Notes under the pieces: generated by a model | Database searches by the model: none | Told to the model about the DNA's origin: nothing | The model's input: the letters and a program-made list of their open reading frames with translations, nothing else | Position numbers and translations under genes: made by a program | Shown here: one piece after another, positions 1-8,324 of the stretch | Numbering within the stretch: position 1 is the stretch's first letter | Layout of the letters: every line of letters starts with the position of its first letter | Assembly: GCA_934569045.1 (NCBI GenBank) | Contig: CAKTJX010000002.1 | Span: 51,169-115,168 of the forward strand | Direction of reading: 5' to 3' | DNA: 64,000 nucleotides | Origin: an uncultured Oscillospiraceae bacterium | Lineage (GTDB): Bacteria; Bacillota; Clostridia; Oscillospirales; Oscillospiraceae

Positions 1-1
1 C

Positions 2-427
2 TACGTCAAGAACGCCCAGGTGGTTGTGATGAACAAGCAGTACGCCCCCGACTATGACGCCGTGGAGCTGCTGCGGACCCTGTCCATCGCGGTAGAGGCC
101 GGTTCCGCGGGCGAGGCCGAGGTAAAGGCCTTGGACATGGATGACTACACCGCCGTCCAGTCCCAGTCCTCCGCCCTGATGGAGGTTGCCGCCGGGACCT
201 GCGACGCCTGCATCATTGATATCACCATGGCCAACGCCATGACCGGCGAGGGCACCGGCTACCCGGACCTGGCAATCGCCCAGGAGCTCAGCACCGAGGA
301 ATACGGCATCGGCTTCCGGAAGGATTCCGACCTGACCGCCAAGGTCAACGAGATCATGCAGTCCATGATGACCGACGGCACCCTGGATGCCCTGGCTGAA
401 AAGTACAGCCTGACCCTGGTCAAGTAA
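2..427 (+). CDS. Amino-acid ABC transporter substrate-binding protein (3' part only)
   Basis: The window opens inside this gene: the frame is already open at base 2 and 141 residues remain. The visible part matches the C-terminal lobe of family 3 (polar amino-acid) solute-binding proteins, with a switch segment GSAGEAE, an 'AGTCDACIIDITMANAM' stretch (the usual place where the protein warns which domain holds ligand), 'YGIGFRKDSDL' and the closing 'DGTLDALAEKY' helix. The protein would sit outside the membrane and hand an amino acid to the permease that starts 2 bp after its stop. The N-terminus, signal peptide and ligand-contact residues lie off the window, so the substrate cannot be named. 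Confidence 0.9.
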   Translation, partial: YVKNAQVVVMNKQYAPDYDAVELLRTLSIAVEAGSAGEAEVKALDMDDYTAVQSQSSALMEVAAGTCDACIIDITMANAMTGEGTGYPDLAIAQELSTEEYGIGFRKDSDLTAKVNEIMQSMMTDGTLDALAEKYSLTLVK

Positions 428-428
428 G

Positions 429-1079
429 ATGGCACAGTTTATCACCGTCACCGGAGCCCTTTTCAAGGGCTTCGGTGAAACCATGAATATTTTTCTGCTG
501 ACCCTGGTCTTCTCCATTCCCCTGGGTCTTCTCGTCTGCTTCGGCACCATGACGAAATTCCGCCCCGTGCGGTATCTGATGAAGTGCATCGTCTGGGTCA
601 TCCGGGGCACCCCCCTGATGCTTCAGCTCATCGTGGTCTTTTACGGGCCGGGTCTGCTGTTCGGGCTCCCGGCTATGGGGCGGTTCACCGCGGTTATTCT
701 GGCCTTTACCATCAACTACGCCTGCTATTTCAGCGAAATCTACCGGGGCGGCATCGAGAGCATCCCGGCGGGCCAGTATGAGGCCGGGCAGGTGCTGGGG
801 CTGACCAAAAGCCAGATCTTTTTCAAGATCGTGCTGATGCAGGTGGTCAAGCGCATTGTCCCCTCCATGGGCAATGAGATCATCACCCTGGTAAAGGACA
901 CGTCTCTGGCCCGGGTTATTGCCGTGTACGAGGTCATGTGGGTAGGCCAGTCCTTTATCAAGAGCGACGGCCTGATCTGGCCCATGTTCTACACCGGCGC
1001 GTTCTATCTGCTGTTCTCCGGTCTGCTGACGCTGCTGTTCCAGTGGATCGAGAAAAAATTGGATTACTACAGAGGTTGA
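429..1079 (+). CDS. Amino-acid ABC transporter permease (HisM/GlnP type)
   Basis: A 216-residue membrane protein with about five hydrophobic segments, the usual size for one permease of a polar amino-acid importer. The cytoplasmic coupling loop (EAA motif) is visible as EAGQVLGLTKSQIFFKIVL around residues 118-136, followed by 'NEIITLVKDTSLARVIAV', which is typical of the family. It starts 2 bp after the binding-protein gene and ends 3 bp before the ATPase gene, so the three form one transcription unit. It probably works as a homodimer, because no second permease is seen. Substrate unknown. Confidence 0.93.
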   Translation: MAQFITVTGALFKGFGETMNIFLLTLVFSIPLGLLVCFGTMTKFRPVRYLMKCIVWVIRGTPLMLQLIVVFYGPGLLFGLPAMGRFTAVILAFTINYACYFSEIYRGGIESIPAGQYEAGQVLGLTKSQIFFKIVLMQVVKRIVPSMGNEIITLVKDTSLARVIAVYEVMWVGQSFIKSDGLIWPMFYTGAFYLLFSGLLTLLFQWIEKKLDYYRG

Positions 1080-1082
1080 GCC

Positions 1083-1826
1083 ATGCAAAAGCTTCGTGTT
1101 GAAAACATCAAGAAAAACTTCGGGGATACCCAGGTGCTGAAGGATATCAGCTTTACCCTGGAGCGGGGCCGGGTGCTGACCATCCTGGGCTCCTCCGGCA
1201 GCGGCAAGACCACCCTTTTGCGGTGCCTCAACTTCCTGGAAAACCCGGACAGCGGCACCATCTCCATCGATGGCGTACCCCTGCTTCGCCGCAGCGAGGA
1301 GGAGGTTCGGAAAAACCGGCTGCATTTTGGGCTGGTATTCCAGAATTTTCAGCTGTTTCCCCAGTATTCCGTGCTGCAAAACATCACCCTGGCCCCCACC
1401 CTCTTAAAAAACGATACCCCGGAGGCAATCCAGAAGCAGGCCATGGCCCTGCTGGAGCAGGTAGGCCTTCAGGACAAGGCCAGCGCCTACCCCTGCCAGC
1501 TCTCCGGCGGCCAGCAGCAGCGGGTGGCCATCGCCCGGGCCATGGCCCTGACGCCCGATGTACTCTGCTTTGACGAGCCCACCAGCGCCCTGGACCCGGA
1601 GCTCACCGGGGAGGTTCTGCGGGTCATCCGCAGCCTGAAGGAAAAAAATTACACCATGATCATCGTCACCCACGATATGGCATTTGCAAAAAGCATCTCC
1701 GATGTGGTAATCTATATGGCAGACGGCGTCATTGAGGAGACCGGCACCCCGGAGCAGGTTTTCGGCGCAACGAAAAGCCAGCGGGCAAAGGCGTTTTTAA
1801 CCGCCATGCAGGAGCCCCAGGCATAA
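1083..1826 (+). CDS. Amino-acid ABC transporter ATP-binding protein (GlnQ-like)
   Basis: This 247-residue ATPase powers the importer encoded just upstream. Walker A is GSSGSGKTT at residues 36-44, the signature is [16 protein letters not shown], Walker B with the catalytic glutamate reads [14 protein letters not shown], and the switch histidine is in IIVTHDM. Length and motif spacing are normal for the polar amino-acid family. It follows the permease by 3 bp and precedes a YerC-like regulator by 12 bp, so it is the last transporter gene of the operon. Confidence 0.95.
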   Translation: MQKLRVENIKKNFGDTQVLKDISFTLERGRVLTILGSSGSGKTTLLRCLNFLENPDSGTISIDGVPLLRRSEEEVRKNRLHFGLVFQNFQLFPQYSVLQNITLAPTLLKNDTPEAIQKQAMALLEQVGLQDKASAYPCQLSGGQQQRVAIARAMALTPDVLCFDEPTSALDPELTGEVLRVIRSLKEKNYTMIIVTHDMAFAKSISDVVIYMADGVIEETGTPEQVFGATKSQRAKAFLTAMQEPQA

Positions 1827-1838
1827 GGAGGAGCCATT

Positions 1839-2102
1839 TTGGACAAACAGGAAAAAATCAGCGCGCTTTATCATGTGATCGCGAGCCTGGAAAATGAAGA
1901 GCAGGTCAGCGATCTATTTGAGGATCTGTGCACCCAGAAGGAGATTGAAAAAATGGCCGAGCGGATTTATGCCGCAAAGCTTCTATTGGAGGGCAACACC
2001 TACAACCAGGTCATCGCCCAATCCGATATCTCCTCCGCAACCCTAAGCCGGGTCTCCCGGTGTGTGCAGTATGGGAAGGGATATTCCAAATTGCTGAAAT
2101 AA
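1839..2102 (+). CDS. YerC/YecD family TrpR-related DNA-binding protein
   Basis: An 87-residue helical protein of the Trp-repressor superfamily. The recognisable part is 'LCTQKEIEKMAERIYAAKLL' followed by a helix-turn-helix with 'DISSATLSRVSRCVQYG'. The start is TTG at 1839: it is preceded by a strong AAGGAGGAG at 1825-1833 and gives the length normal for the YerC family. It lies 12 bp after the transporter ATPase and is followed by an intrinsic terminator, so it is probably co-transcribed with the transporter. Its ligand and targets are not evident; regulation of the upstream amino-acid transporter is a guess from position. Confidence 0.85.
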   Translation: MDKQEKISALYHVIASLENEEQVSDLFEDLCTQKEIEKMAERIYAAKLLLEGNTYNQVIAQSDISSATLSRVSRCVQYGKGYSKLLK

Positions 2103-2108
2103 GCAAAG

Positions 2109-2152
2109 CCGGGGCGTGCCGTTTTCAAAAGGCGGTGCGCCCTGGTTTTTGC
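2109..2152 (+). terminator. Intrinsic terminator of the amino-acid transporter/yerC operon
   Basis: A GC-rich stem of about 13 bp (CCGGGGCGTGCCG pairing with GGCGGTGCGCCCTGG, with some G-T pairs) around a TTTTCAAAA loop is followed by a run of T, starting 7 bp after the yerC stop. A second weaker stem (GGGCGGT/ACCGCCC, 2202-2223) followed by a T-rich tract may act as back-up. Confidence 0.75.
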
Positions 2153-2222
2153 ACAGGCAAAAAGCCATCTGTGGAAAAGCTGTGAAAAAGGCTGTTGAAA
2201 AGGGCGGTCCTTGCCAACCGCC

Positions 2223-2290
2223 CTCTTCCTTTTTCTCTTCTTTTTTCTTATTCCTCTTCTTTTTCTTCTTTCTTTTCTTTTTCCTCTTCC
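2223..2290 (+). other. Polypyrimidine tract
   Basis: Almost 70 consecutive bases are C or T, with a single A, in the 331-bp gap between yerC and the aldo/keto reductase gene. It contains no coding signal of its own (the long open frame through it gives a low-complexity Phe/Leu/Ser run). It directly follows the back-up hairpin at 2202-2223. Confidence 0.8.
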
Positions 2291-2308
2291 TATTGTATAC
2301 CAAAAAAT

Positions 2309-2348
2309 GCGAACGCATACGATCGCATACGTTCGCATGCGTTCGCAT
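2309..2348 (+). repeat. Four tandem 10-bp repeats, consensus RCGWWCGCAT
   Basis: Four head-to-tail copies: gcgaacgcat, acgatcgcat, acgttcgcat, gcgttcgcat. The period is one helical turn and the block as a whole is a near-palindrome. It ends about 29 bp upstream of the -35 box of the aldo/keto reductase promoter, a position suited to an activator or repressor array. No such array is seen elsewhere in the window. Confidence 0.85.
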
Positions 2349-2376
2349 AGAGCAGGCCGTGACGGGGAATTTTCCG

Positions 2377-2405
2377 TTGCGGTTTTCTCGTTTCCACAGT
2401 ATAAT
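2377..2405 (+). promoter_or_regulatory. Sigma-A type promoter of the aldo/keto reductase gene
   Basis: TTGCGG (2377-2382), a 17-bp spacer and a perfect TATAAT (2400-2405). The expected start of transcription is about 20 bp before the AAGGAGG ribosome-binding site (2419-2425). Confidence 0.7.
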
Positions 2406-2433
2406 AGAGGAAACCACCAAGGAGGCACTGTCC

Positions 2434-3612
2434 ATGCAATACCGCACCGACCGCTACGGCAACCCCATCTCCGTGCTGGGCTATGGCTGTATGCGCTTCA
2501 CCCAGACTGCCGGAAAAATCGACCTGAACAAGGCCGAGCAGGAAATTCTGGAGGCCTACCGGGGCGGCGTCAACTATTTCGACACCGCCTATGTCTACCC
2601 CGGCAGCGAGGCCGCCCTGGGAGAGATTCTCGCCCGGAACCAGATTCGGGACAAGGTCAACATCGCCACCAAGCTGCCCCACTACCTGATCAAAAAGCCG
2701 GACAGCATGGAGTCCTATTTTACCGAGGAGCTGCGCCGCCTGAAAACGGACCATGTGGACTACTACCTGATGCATATGCTCACCGACACGAAGACCTGGC
2801 AGCGGCTGGTAGACCTGGGCATCCTCTCCTGGCTGGAGGCGAAAAAGGAATCCGGCCAGATCCGGCAGGTTGGCTTCTCCTATCACGGAAACTCCGATAT
2901 GTTCTGCAAACTCCTGGACGTATACGACTGGGACTTCTGCCAGATTCAGTACAACTACCTGGACGAGAACAGCCAGGCGGGCCGCACAGGGCTGCAAAAG
3001 GCCGCCGCCAAGGGTCTGCCCGTGGTCATCATGGAGCCTCTGCGGGGCGGGCGGCTGACGGGCGGTCTGCCTGCCTCTGCCAGAAAGGTTATAGAGCACG
3101 CGCCCGTACACAGAACCCCCGCTCAATGGGGCTTTTCCTGGCTGTGGGATCAGAAGGAGGTCACCTGTGTGCTCTCCGGTATGAACTCCCTGGAAATGGT
3201 CCGGGAGAACCTGCGCACCGCCGATGCCAGCCGCCTCGGCTGCCTGACAGCGGAGGACCGGCAGGTGCTCGCCAAGGTGGTGGAGGCCATCAACGAGAAT
3301 ATGAAGGTGGGCTGCACCGGCTGCCGGTACTGTATGCCCTGCCCCAAGGGGGTGGATATCCCCGGTGTCTTCGCCGCCTATAACCGCCGGGCCTCTGACG
3401 GCTACTGGAAGTCCCTGACAGAGTATTTTATGATCACCGGTGTCCGGAAGGACTACACCGGCCCCGGCAACTGCATCGGCTGCGGGAAATGCGAGCAGCA
3501 CTGTCCCCAGCATCTGCCCATCCGCCAGGAACTGCAAAACGCCAAAAAGGCCATGGAGGGCCTGCCCTACCAAATCGGCAAGCGGGTTTTGCCCCACATC
3601 ATGCATTATTAA
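2434..3612 (+). CDS. Aldo/keto reductase with C-terminal ferredoxin domain
   Basis: A 392-residue protein. Residues 1 to about 270 form an aldo/keto reductase barrel with the catalytic tetrad visible as D50, Y55, K80 and H114 (YYLMH). The C-terminal part carries two cysteine clusters, CTGCRYCMPCP from about residue 294 and CIGCGKCEQHCP from about residue 347, able to hold two [4Fe-4S] clusters. This fused layout is common in anaerobic Firmicutes; the substrate is unknown. The ATG at 2434 was chosen because it has AAGGAGG 8 bp upstream and follows a good promoter; the open frame runs further upstream but only through the polypyrimidine tract and repeats. Confidence 0.92.
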   Translation: MQYRTDRYGNPISVLGYGCMRFTQTAGKIDLNKAEQEILEAYRGGVNYFDTAYVYPGSEAALGEILARNQIRDKVNIATKLPHYLIKKPDSMESYFTEELRRLKTDHVDYYLMHMLTDTKTWQRLVDLGILSWLEAKKESGQIRQVGFSYHGNSDMFCKLLDVYDWDFCQIQYNYLDENSQAGRTGLQKAAAKGLPVVIMEPLRGGRLTGGLPASARKVIEHAPVHRTPAQWGFSWLWDQKEVTCVLSGMNSLEMVRENLRTADASRLGCLTAEDRQVLAKVVEAINENMKVGCTGCRYCMPCPKGVDIPGVFAAYNRRASDGYWKSLTEYFMITGVRKDYTGPGNCIGCGKCEQHCPQHLPIRQELQNAKKAMEGLPYQIGKRVLPHIMHY

Positions 3613-3621
3613 GGAGACACC

Positions 3622-4026
3622 ATGGGAACCAAAACAGGCGAATTGATCCGCGCCGCCCGCACCGGGGCGAAGCTGACCCAGGGGGCCCTCGCCAAGGCCG
3701 CGGGGATTTCCCCCGGGGATATCGGCAAGGCCGAGCGCGGAGAGCTGGAGCTGACCCAGGCCGCCCTGAAGGCTATCGCCAAGGCAACCGGCGTCACCCA
3801 GGCTTCCCTCCTGAACGCGGAAAAAGCCCCAAAGGCCGCCGCCAAAAACTCCTCCGAGCTGAAGCTCACCGCCGCCGAAAAGAAGCTGGTGAAGCTCTAC
3901 CGCGCCGCCACCGATGACCAGAAAAGCGACGCCCTGCGGATTTTAAACGGCGAAAAAACAGAAGTAGAACAGCTGGTGGACTCCCTGCTGGGAGAAAAGT
4001 GGAAGCGGAAGGTGCATTCAAAGTGA
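3622..4026 (+). CDS. XRE-family transcriptional regulator
   Basis: A 134-residue protein with an N-terminal lambda-repressor-like helix-turn-helix (residues about 6-60; 'GALAKAAGISPGDIGKAERGE') and a charged helical C-terminal half that may dimerise. It lies 9 bp after the aldo/keto reductase stop with its own GGAGAC ribosome site, so the two are probably co-transcribed. It is a candidate to bind the 10-bp repeat array upstream of this pair, but that is inference. Confidence 0.82.
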   Translation: MGTKTGELIRAARTGAKLTQGALAKAAGISPGDIGKAERGELELTQAALKAIAKATGVTQASLLNAEKAPKAAAKNSSELKLTAAEKKLVKLYRAATDDQKSDALRILNGEKTEVEQLVDSLLGEKWKRKVHSK

Positions 4027-4038
4027 TAGAGTGCCCGG

Positions 4039-4118
4039 TTGAACGTATACCCTAAAAAAGAGAGCCCCAACCTTCCCCTGGGGAAGGTTGGGGTTTCCCG
4101 CCGGGGGTATACGTTCAA
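4039..4118. repeat. Family A intergenic repeat: nested inverted repeat / bidirectional terminator
   Basis: Outer arms TTGAACGTATACCC (4039-4052) and GGGTATACGTTCAA (4105-4118) are perfect complements. Inside them CCCCAACCTTCCCC and GGGGAAGGTTGGGG (4065-4093) form a second, almost loopless stem. It sits between the convergent XRE and sbcC genes. The CCTTCCCC/GGGGAAGG core and the GTATACCC flank recur near 8.9 and 25.2 kb. Confidence 0.8.
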
Positions 4119-4137
4119 TCAGACGTGTAACACCTAT

Positions 4138-6795
4138 TTACCCTACCCGAATTCTGCTTCCCTCGCTGGACTTGATTACCTCCAGGTGCGCCGGAATACA
4201 GCTTTCCAGCATCTGCACGTGGCTGATAATGCCGATCATGCCGCAGGAGCGTCGGACGCTTTCCAGAACGTCCATGGCATCGTGGATGGAGCTGTCGTCC
4301 AATGTTCCAAAGCCCTCGTCGATGAACAGGGCCTCGATCTGCACGCCGCCCTTCTGGGCTACGGTGGAAAGGCCGATGGAGAGGGCCAGGGATACCAGGA
4401 ATTTTTCCCCGCCGGAGAGCATGGCCACGCTGCGGCCCTCTGCCTCCGGGCTGCGGTTGTCGTGAACCTTCAATTCCAGGCCCCGCTTGTTGCCCTTGCC
4501 CTTGCTGTCGGAGCGGTAGAGGTGATACCGGCCCTCGTGGACCTTGGCAAGCATCCGGTTGGCCTCTCCGATAACCTGGTTGAAGAGGATGGCCAGAACA
4601 TAGCGCTGCAATCCGATGCCCGCGTCCCCCCGGAGCTTCTTGCCGAATTCCAGATCGTCCTCGGCCTGCTGAATATTTTCGTCCACATGCGCCTGTTTCG
4701 CAAGAAGGTTTTTCTTCTTCCGGGACAGGCGCTCAATTTTGCTCTTCAGGTCCGCTTCTGTCTGGGCAAAGGCGCTGGTTTTCTCCTGAATCTCCTTTTG
4801 CCGAATCTCAAACCGGGTCTCATCCGGCATTTCCAGGCCGGAGAGCTCCCGCTGCTTTGCTTCCAGGGATTTCCCGGTTTCCTCCAACGCACCGTCATAC
4901 CGGTGGATTTTCTCCGACAAAGCACCGCGCTGGGCATCGGTGCGCAGATCCGCTTTCGCGCTTCCCGCGTCCGGATAGCCGAGCTCTGCCAGCGCCGCGT
5001 CCAGGGTGACCTTGGCCTGCTCCCAGGCCGCCTGGGCATCCAAAGCATCCTGGGCGGCGTTCTGAACGGTTGTCTTCAGATCATCCCGCTTCTTTTCCGC
5101 ATTCTGGGCGGCAGCGCGCAGCTCCAGGGTCTGCTGTTCATAGGCCTGAACTGCCTCGTTCAGCTCTTGGAGCTTCCGCTCCAATGCCTCCAACGTGGGG
5201 ATTCCCTCCACCAGGCCGGACTGGGCGCTTTTCAGCGCCGCTTCCGCCGCGGCAGCCGTCTGGCGGCAGGCCGCCAGACGGCTGTCCCCCTCCTCCTTCT
5301 CCCTCTGGGCCTCTTCCCGTTTGTTGTCCAGGGTCTGCCAGACCTGTCTGGCCTGTTCCGCCCCTTTCTCCGCGGCCTCCATGGCTTCCTTGGAAACGCT
5401 GTCCTGGGACCGCCGGGCGGGATTGGGATGCTCCCGGCTGCCGCAGACCGGGCAGGGGGCGTTTTCCTCCAGGGCCGCGGCAAGCTCGCCATAGATGCCC
5501 GCGTAGTAGCGGTTCCGGAGCGTCCGGCTCTGCTCTTCCCGCGTCTGGAATGCTTCATAGCCTTCCTTCGCCTTCCCTGCCACCTTGTCCAGGGCTTTGG
5601 CTGCCTTTTCCGCCTCCGCCTGCGCCTGTTTCAGGGCCTGGTCCGCCTTTTGAGACGCACACCGCAGGCCCTCGATGGTTTCATAAACCGTCCGTTTGGA
5701 GGCATATTCTCCGATTTTCTGCTGCAGCTGGGGCACCGGGGACTTAGCAAGGTGCGATTCCAGCGTCTGGACCGCGTCCAGGGCATCCTTTTCCGCTTTC
5801 GGCAGCTTCTTCTCCTGGAGAGCCACGGCGGCCTGCCGCTTTTTCAGCTCCGCCTCTGCCCGCTCAAAATCCGCGATTGGCTGCCGCAGGCTCTCTGCCC
5901 TTCCGGCCCGGTCCAGCAGCGCCCGGTCCGCTGCGATTTCCGCCGCCTGGGCCTCCATAGCCGTCATACTCTCCCGCAGTTTCAGCAGCTGGTGATATTG
6001 GACGCCCAGCGCGATATCCGCATTGAGCTGTGACTGCATCTCTTCCGCGTTGAAATCCGCCTTTGCCTGGGCGTTTTCCGCCCGCTTTTGCGTCAGATCC
6101 GCAAGATGCGCCTCCAATTCCGGGATTGTGGCAAACTGCTCCTCGGCCAGGGACCGCTGAATCTCCGCCTGCTCGCTTTTCAGTGCGGCTTCCCGTTCCG
6201 CCGCCGTCTTGCAGAAACGGTCCGCATAGGCATCCCACCGCTGGGCATCGAAGATTTTCTCCAGAATCGCCCCCTTTTCCTCGGAGCTGGCGGTCAAAAA
6301 CCGCTCAAACTGCCCCTGGGGCAGCAAAACCACCTGGCGGAACTGCTCCTTGGTCAGACCGATCAGCTTCTCCGCCTTTTTCGTAAGCATATCCTTTTTG
6401 GGGTTTTCAAAAAAGGGATTCAGGATGCCGTGCTCGTCGATCTCCCCCGCGGAATACTGCTCCGAAAGGGAAACACGCTTTGGCACCAGCTTCCTGGTGA
6501 ACTCGTATTTTTTCCCCCGGACGGAAAACAGGAAGCTGACCACGGTTGCGGTGCCGCGGTCCGCCTGGTTGCAGCGCCACTGCTCCAAGTCGTTTCTGCC
6601 CACCTTACTCTTGCTGTCATCGCCGCTGCTGCCGCCGTAGAGGGCGAAGGTCATGGCATCGAAGATGGTGGTCTTGCCGCCGCCGGTGGGGCCCTTGATC
6701 AGGAAAATCCCGCTCTCGGACAGCTTCTCAAAGTCCACAGTCTGCATTTCCACATAGGGCCCGAAGGCCTGGATTTTTAACCGCAGCGGTTTCAT
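4138..6795 (-). CDS. sbcC: Exonuclease SbcCD, subunit SbcC
   Basis: An SMC-like ATPase that with SbcD opens and degrades DNA hairpins and ends. At 885 residues it is short for the family but complete: Walker A GPTGGGKTTIFDAMTFALYG near residue 34, long coiled coils on either side of the zinc hook CPVCG near residue 448, the signature MLSGGEKFLVSLALS, and Walker B ALFIDEGFGTLDD near residue 828. Its ATG overlaps the sbcD stop by 4 bp, so translation is coupled. The stop is close to the family A palindrome, which probably ends the transcript. Confidence 0.97.
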   Translation of the reverse strand: MKPLRLKIQAFGPYVEMQTVDFEKLSESGIFLIKGPTGGGKTTIFDAMTFALYGGSSGDDSKSKVGRNDLEQWRCNQADRGTATVVSFLFSVRGKKYEFTRKLVPKRVSLSEQYSAGEIDEHGILNPFFENPKKDMLTKKAEKLIGLTKEQFRQVVLLPQGQFERFLTASSEEKGAILEKIFDAQRWDAYADRFCKTAAEREAALKSEQAEIQRSLAEEQFATIPELEAHLADLTQKRAENAQAKADFNAEEMQSQLNADIALGVQYHQLLKLRESMTAMEAQAAEIAADRALLDRAGRAESLRQPIADFERAEAELKKRQAAVALQEKKLPKAEKDALDAVQTLESHLAKSPVPQLQQKIGEYASKRTVYETIEGLRCASQKADQALKQAQAEAEKAAKALDKVAGKAKEGYEAFQTREEQSRTLRNRYYAGIYGELAAALEENAPCPVCGSREHPNPARRSQDSVSKEAMEAAEKGAEQARQVWQTLDNKREEAQREKEEGDSRLAACRQTAAAAEAALKSAQSGLVEGIPTLEALERKLQELNEAVQAYEQQTLELRAAAQNAEKKRDDLKTTVQNAAQDALDAQAAWEQAKVTLDAALAELGYPDAGSAKADLRTDAQRGALSEKIHRYDGALEETGKSLEAKQRELSGLEMPDETRFEIRQKEIQEKTSAFAQTEADLKSKIERLSRKKKNLLAKQAHVDENIQQAEDDLEFGKKLRGDAGIGLQRYVLAILFNQVIGEANRMLAKVHEGRYHLYRSDSKGKGNKRGLELKVHDNRSPEAEGRSVAMLSGGEKFLVSLALSIGLSTVAQKGGVQIEALFIDEGFGTLDDSSIHDAMDVLESVRRSCGMIGIISHVQMLESCIPAHLEVIKSSEGSRIRVG

Positions 6796-7922
6796 ACCGT
6801 CTCCTCCTCTACCTGCCTGACCGCATCCCGGAACAGCTCCAGGAAATGCTCCGTTGCCGCCTGCCCCAGCTCCTCCTGGCAGAAGGAGCGGAAGATTTCC
6901 TCCGGGTTCTCCTCCATCCGTTCCAGCTCCTCCATGGTCAGGGTGATGGTGCTGTCGTCCCCCTCATAGGTCTTTCCCGCCACCACCAGGGCATTGGGGT
7001 AAACCTCCCGGAGCCGGGAAAGCAGCTCCAGCCCCACCGCCGTATCCGTCACATTCAGCCGGACATACCCATTCTTCACATGTTCCGGGTAGTCCCCCGC
7101 CAGGAGCGCCGCATAGGTGCCTGTCAGGGTTGTCCAGCTGTGCAGCGGGTGGAGGGGAACCAGCTCCTGGGCCATGGTTTCCGTATCAATTAAGACCACA
7201 CTCTTGGTCTGGCTCTCCTCTTTGCCGAAGGAATAGGCCATGGGCGAGCCGGAGTAGCGGGCAAATCCATTCACCTGCTGGGGCTTGTGCAGGTGCCCCA
7301 GGGCCGCGTAGTCAAAGCCATCAAACACGCTGGCAGGCACCTGGGTGGCAAAGCCGATCTCCGCTGCCCGGTCACTGGTAGAGGTTTCCGCGTCCGTCAG
7401 GAAGGCGTGGGCCAGGACGATGTGGCGCTTCCCCGGCGCAAAGGCCGCCCGCATCCGCTCCGCCGCCGCCCGGTAGGCATCCGTCAGGGTCTCAATCTCT
7501 GCCTCCGGGTAGAGGCTTTTGATCTTCTCCTCCGTAATCCAGGGCAGCAGAAACACCTGGGCTGAATCCCATTCCACGGCCTGCGGTTCTCTCTGGGCCG
7601 CCCCCAGAACATGGAGCCCCGCCCTGTCCAGCAGGCTTGCGCAGCTGCCCAGCCGCTCGGCGCTGTCATGGTTGCCCGCAATGGCGCAGACCCTTACCCC
7701 CAGCTCCCGGCAGAGCCGGTCCATGGCGTAGTCATAGAGCCCTACCGCCGCGGCGGAGGGCACGGAGCGGTCATAGAGGTCTCCCGCGAGCAGCACCGCG
7801 TCCACATGCCGCTCCTGAACGATGCGACAAATTTCATCAATGAAACACCGCTGGTCCCCGGATAAGTCCCGCTCCCCGGCGGCGGCCCCCAGGTGCCAGT
7901 CAGAGGTGTGTAAAAAAATCAT
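6792..7922 (-). CDS. sbcD: Exonuclease SbcCD, subunit SbcD
   Basis: The Mre11-type nuclease subunit, 376 residues. Metal-binding motifs of the metallophosphoesterase fold are clear: TSDWHLG at the N-terminus, GDLYDRSVP, GNHDS, VLAHAF and GHLHKPQ. The start at 7922 (MIFLHTSDWH) has AAAGGA upstream and matches the family; the frame stays open for 62 more codons upstream but these cross a promoter-like sequence. It overlaps sbcC by 4 bp. Confidence 0.97.
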   Translation of the reverse strand: MIFLHTSDWHLGAAAGERDLSGDQRCFIDEICRIVQERHVDAVLLAGDLYDRSVPSAAAVGLYDYAMDRLCRELGVRVCAIAGNHDSAERLGSCASLLDRAGLHVLGAAQREPQAVEWDSAQVFLLPWITEEKIKSLYPEAEIETLTDAYRAAAERMRAAFAPGKRHIVLAHAFLTDAETSTSDRAAEIGFATQVPASVFDGFDYAALGHLHKPQQVNGFARYSGSPMAYSFGKEESQTKSVVLIDTETMAQELVPLHPLHSWTTLTGTYAALLAGDYPEHVKNGYVRLNVTDTAVGLELLSRLREVYPNALVVAGKTYEGDDSTITLTMEELERMEENPEEIFRSFCQEELGQAATEHFLELFRDAVRQVEEETV

Positions 7923-7973
7923 GGGCGTTCCGTCCTTTCTCTTGTCCAACAGCTTAGGACTTGGATATGAAAA

Positions 7974-8002
7974 ATTGTAGCGGATTCGCCAAGGGAAGTC
8001 AA
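7974..8002 (-). promoter_or_regulatory. Promoter of sbcDC
   Basis: On the minus strand TTGACT, a 17-bp spacer and TACAAT. The -35 box overlaps the stop codon of the 79-residue gene upstream. This suggests sbcDC has its own promoter and does not depend on the riboswitch-controlled transcript. Confidence 0.65.
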
Positions 8003-8238
8003 GATTTCCCGCACCGGAACCCGTCATAGAGCCGCAGGCCGTCGTCCACCCGCTCCATAGTCCCTGCCCGGAAAACCGCCGTAAATACACAGACCAGCCC
8101 CCGGTCATAGTCTTTTACCACAGCTCTGGCAAAGCAAAGTGCCTGCTGCTTCTGCTCCGGCCCAAATAGCCGGAGAATCGTCTCCTCGTCCCCTACCAGA
8201 TGGGATACCGCAAATTTCATTTCGGTCTCGTTCTGCAT
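7999..8238 (-). CDS. Orphan 79-residue protein behind an S-box-like riboswitch
   Basis: I do not recognise this protein. It is 79 residues, soluble and mixed charge, with 'LFGPEQKQQALCFARAVVKDYD' as a probable amphipathic helix and a basic, Gly-rich C-terminus. The ATG at 8238 was chosen because GGAGGAAC lies 8 bp upstream; an earlier ATG at 8253 would place that ribosome site inside the gene. It is the first gene after the S-box-like aptamer and its terminator, and sbcD downstream has a separate promoter, so the riboswitch appears to serve mainly this gene. A role linked to S-adenosylmethionine or sulfur metabolism is only an inference from the leader. Confidence 0.6.
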   Translation of the reverse strand: MQNETEMKFAVSHLVGDEETILRLFGPEQKQQALCFARAVVKDYDRGLVCVFTAVFRAGTMERVDDGLRLYDGFRCGKS

Positions 8239-8277
8239 TTTTTGTTCCTCCATATCTGATTTCCATACGGAGCCACG

Positions 8278-8311
8278 AAAAAAAGCACCCATCGTTTCCG
8301 ATAGGTGCTTT
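8278..8311 (-). terminator. Riboswitch terminator
   Basis: Read on the minus strand, AAGCACCTATCG pairs with CGATGGGTGCTT across a GAAA-type loop and is followed by seven T. It lies between the S-box-like aptamer and the ribosome-binding site of the 79-residue gene, where an expression platform would be expected. Confidence 0.85.
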
Positions 8312-8324
8312 CATCTTTGATCCA

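Noticed and set aside
2161..2200. DnaA-box-like sequences (TGTGGAAAA, CTGTGAAAAA)
   Set aside because: Only one is within a single mismatch of the consensus, and no dnaA, dnaN or AT-rich unwinding region is nearby. Not an origin.
2116..2433. An in-frame N-terminal extension of the aldo/keto reductase
   Set aside because: The extra 106 codons cross a terminator loop, the polypyrimidine tract, the 10-bp repeats and a promoter. A proper AAGGAGG and ATG occur at 2419-2436, where the family homology begins.
4039..6033. A 664-codon open frame on the plus strand opposite sbcC
   Set aside because: It is an antisense shadow of a GC-rich, strongly biased gene, has no family motifs and starts inside the family A palindrome. 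Similar long shadows oppose recG (62107-63846) and gpmI (58363-60642) and were left out for the same reason.
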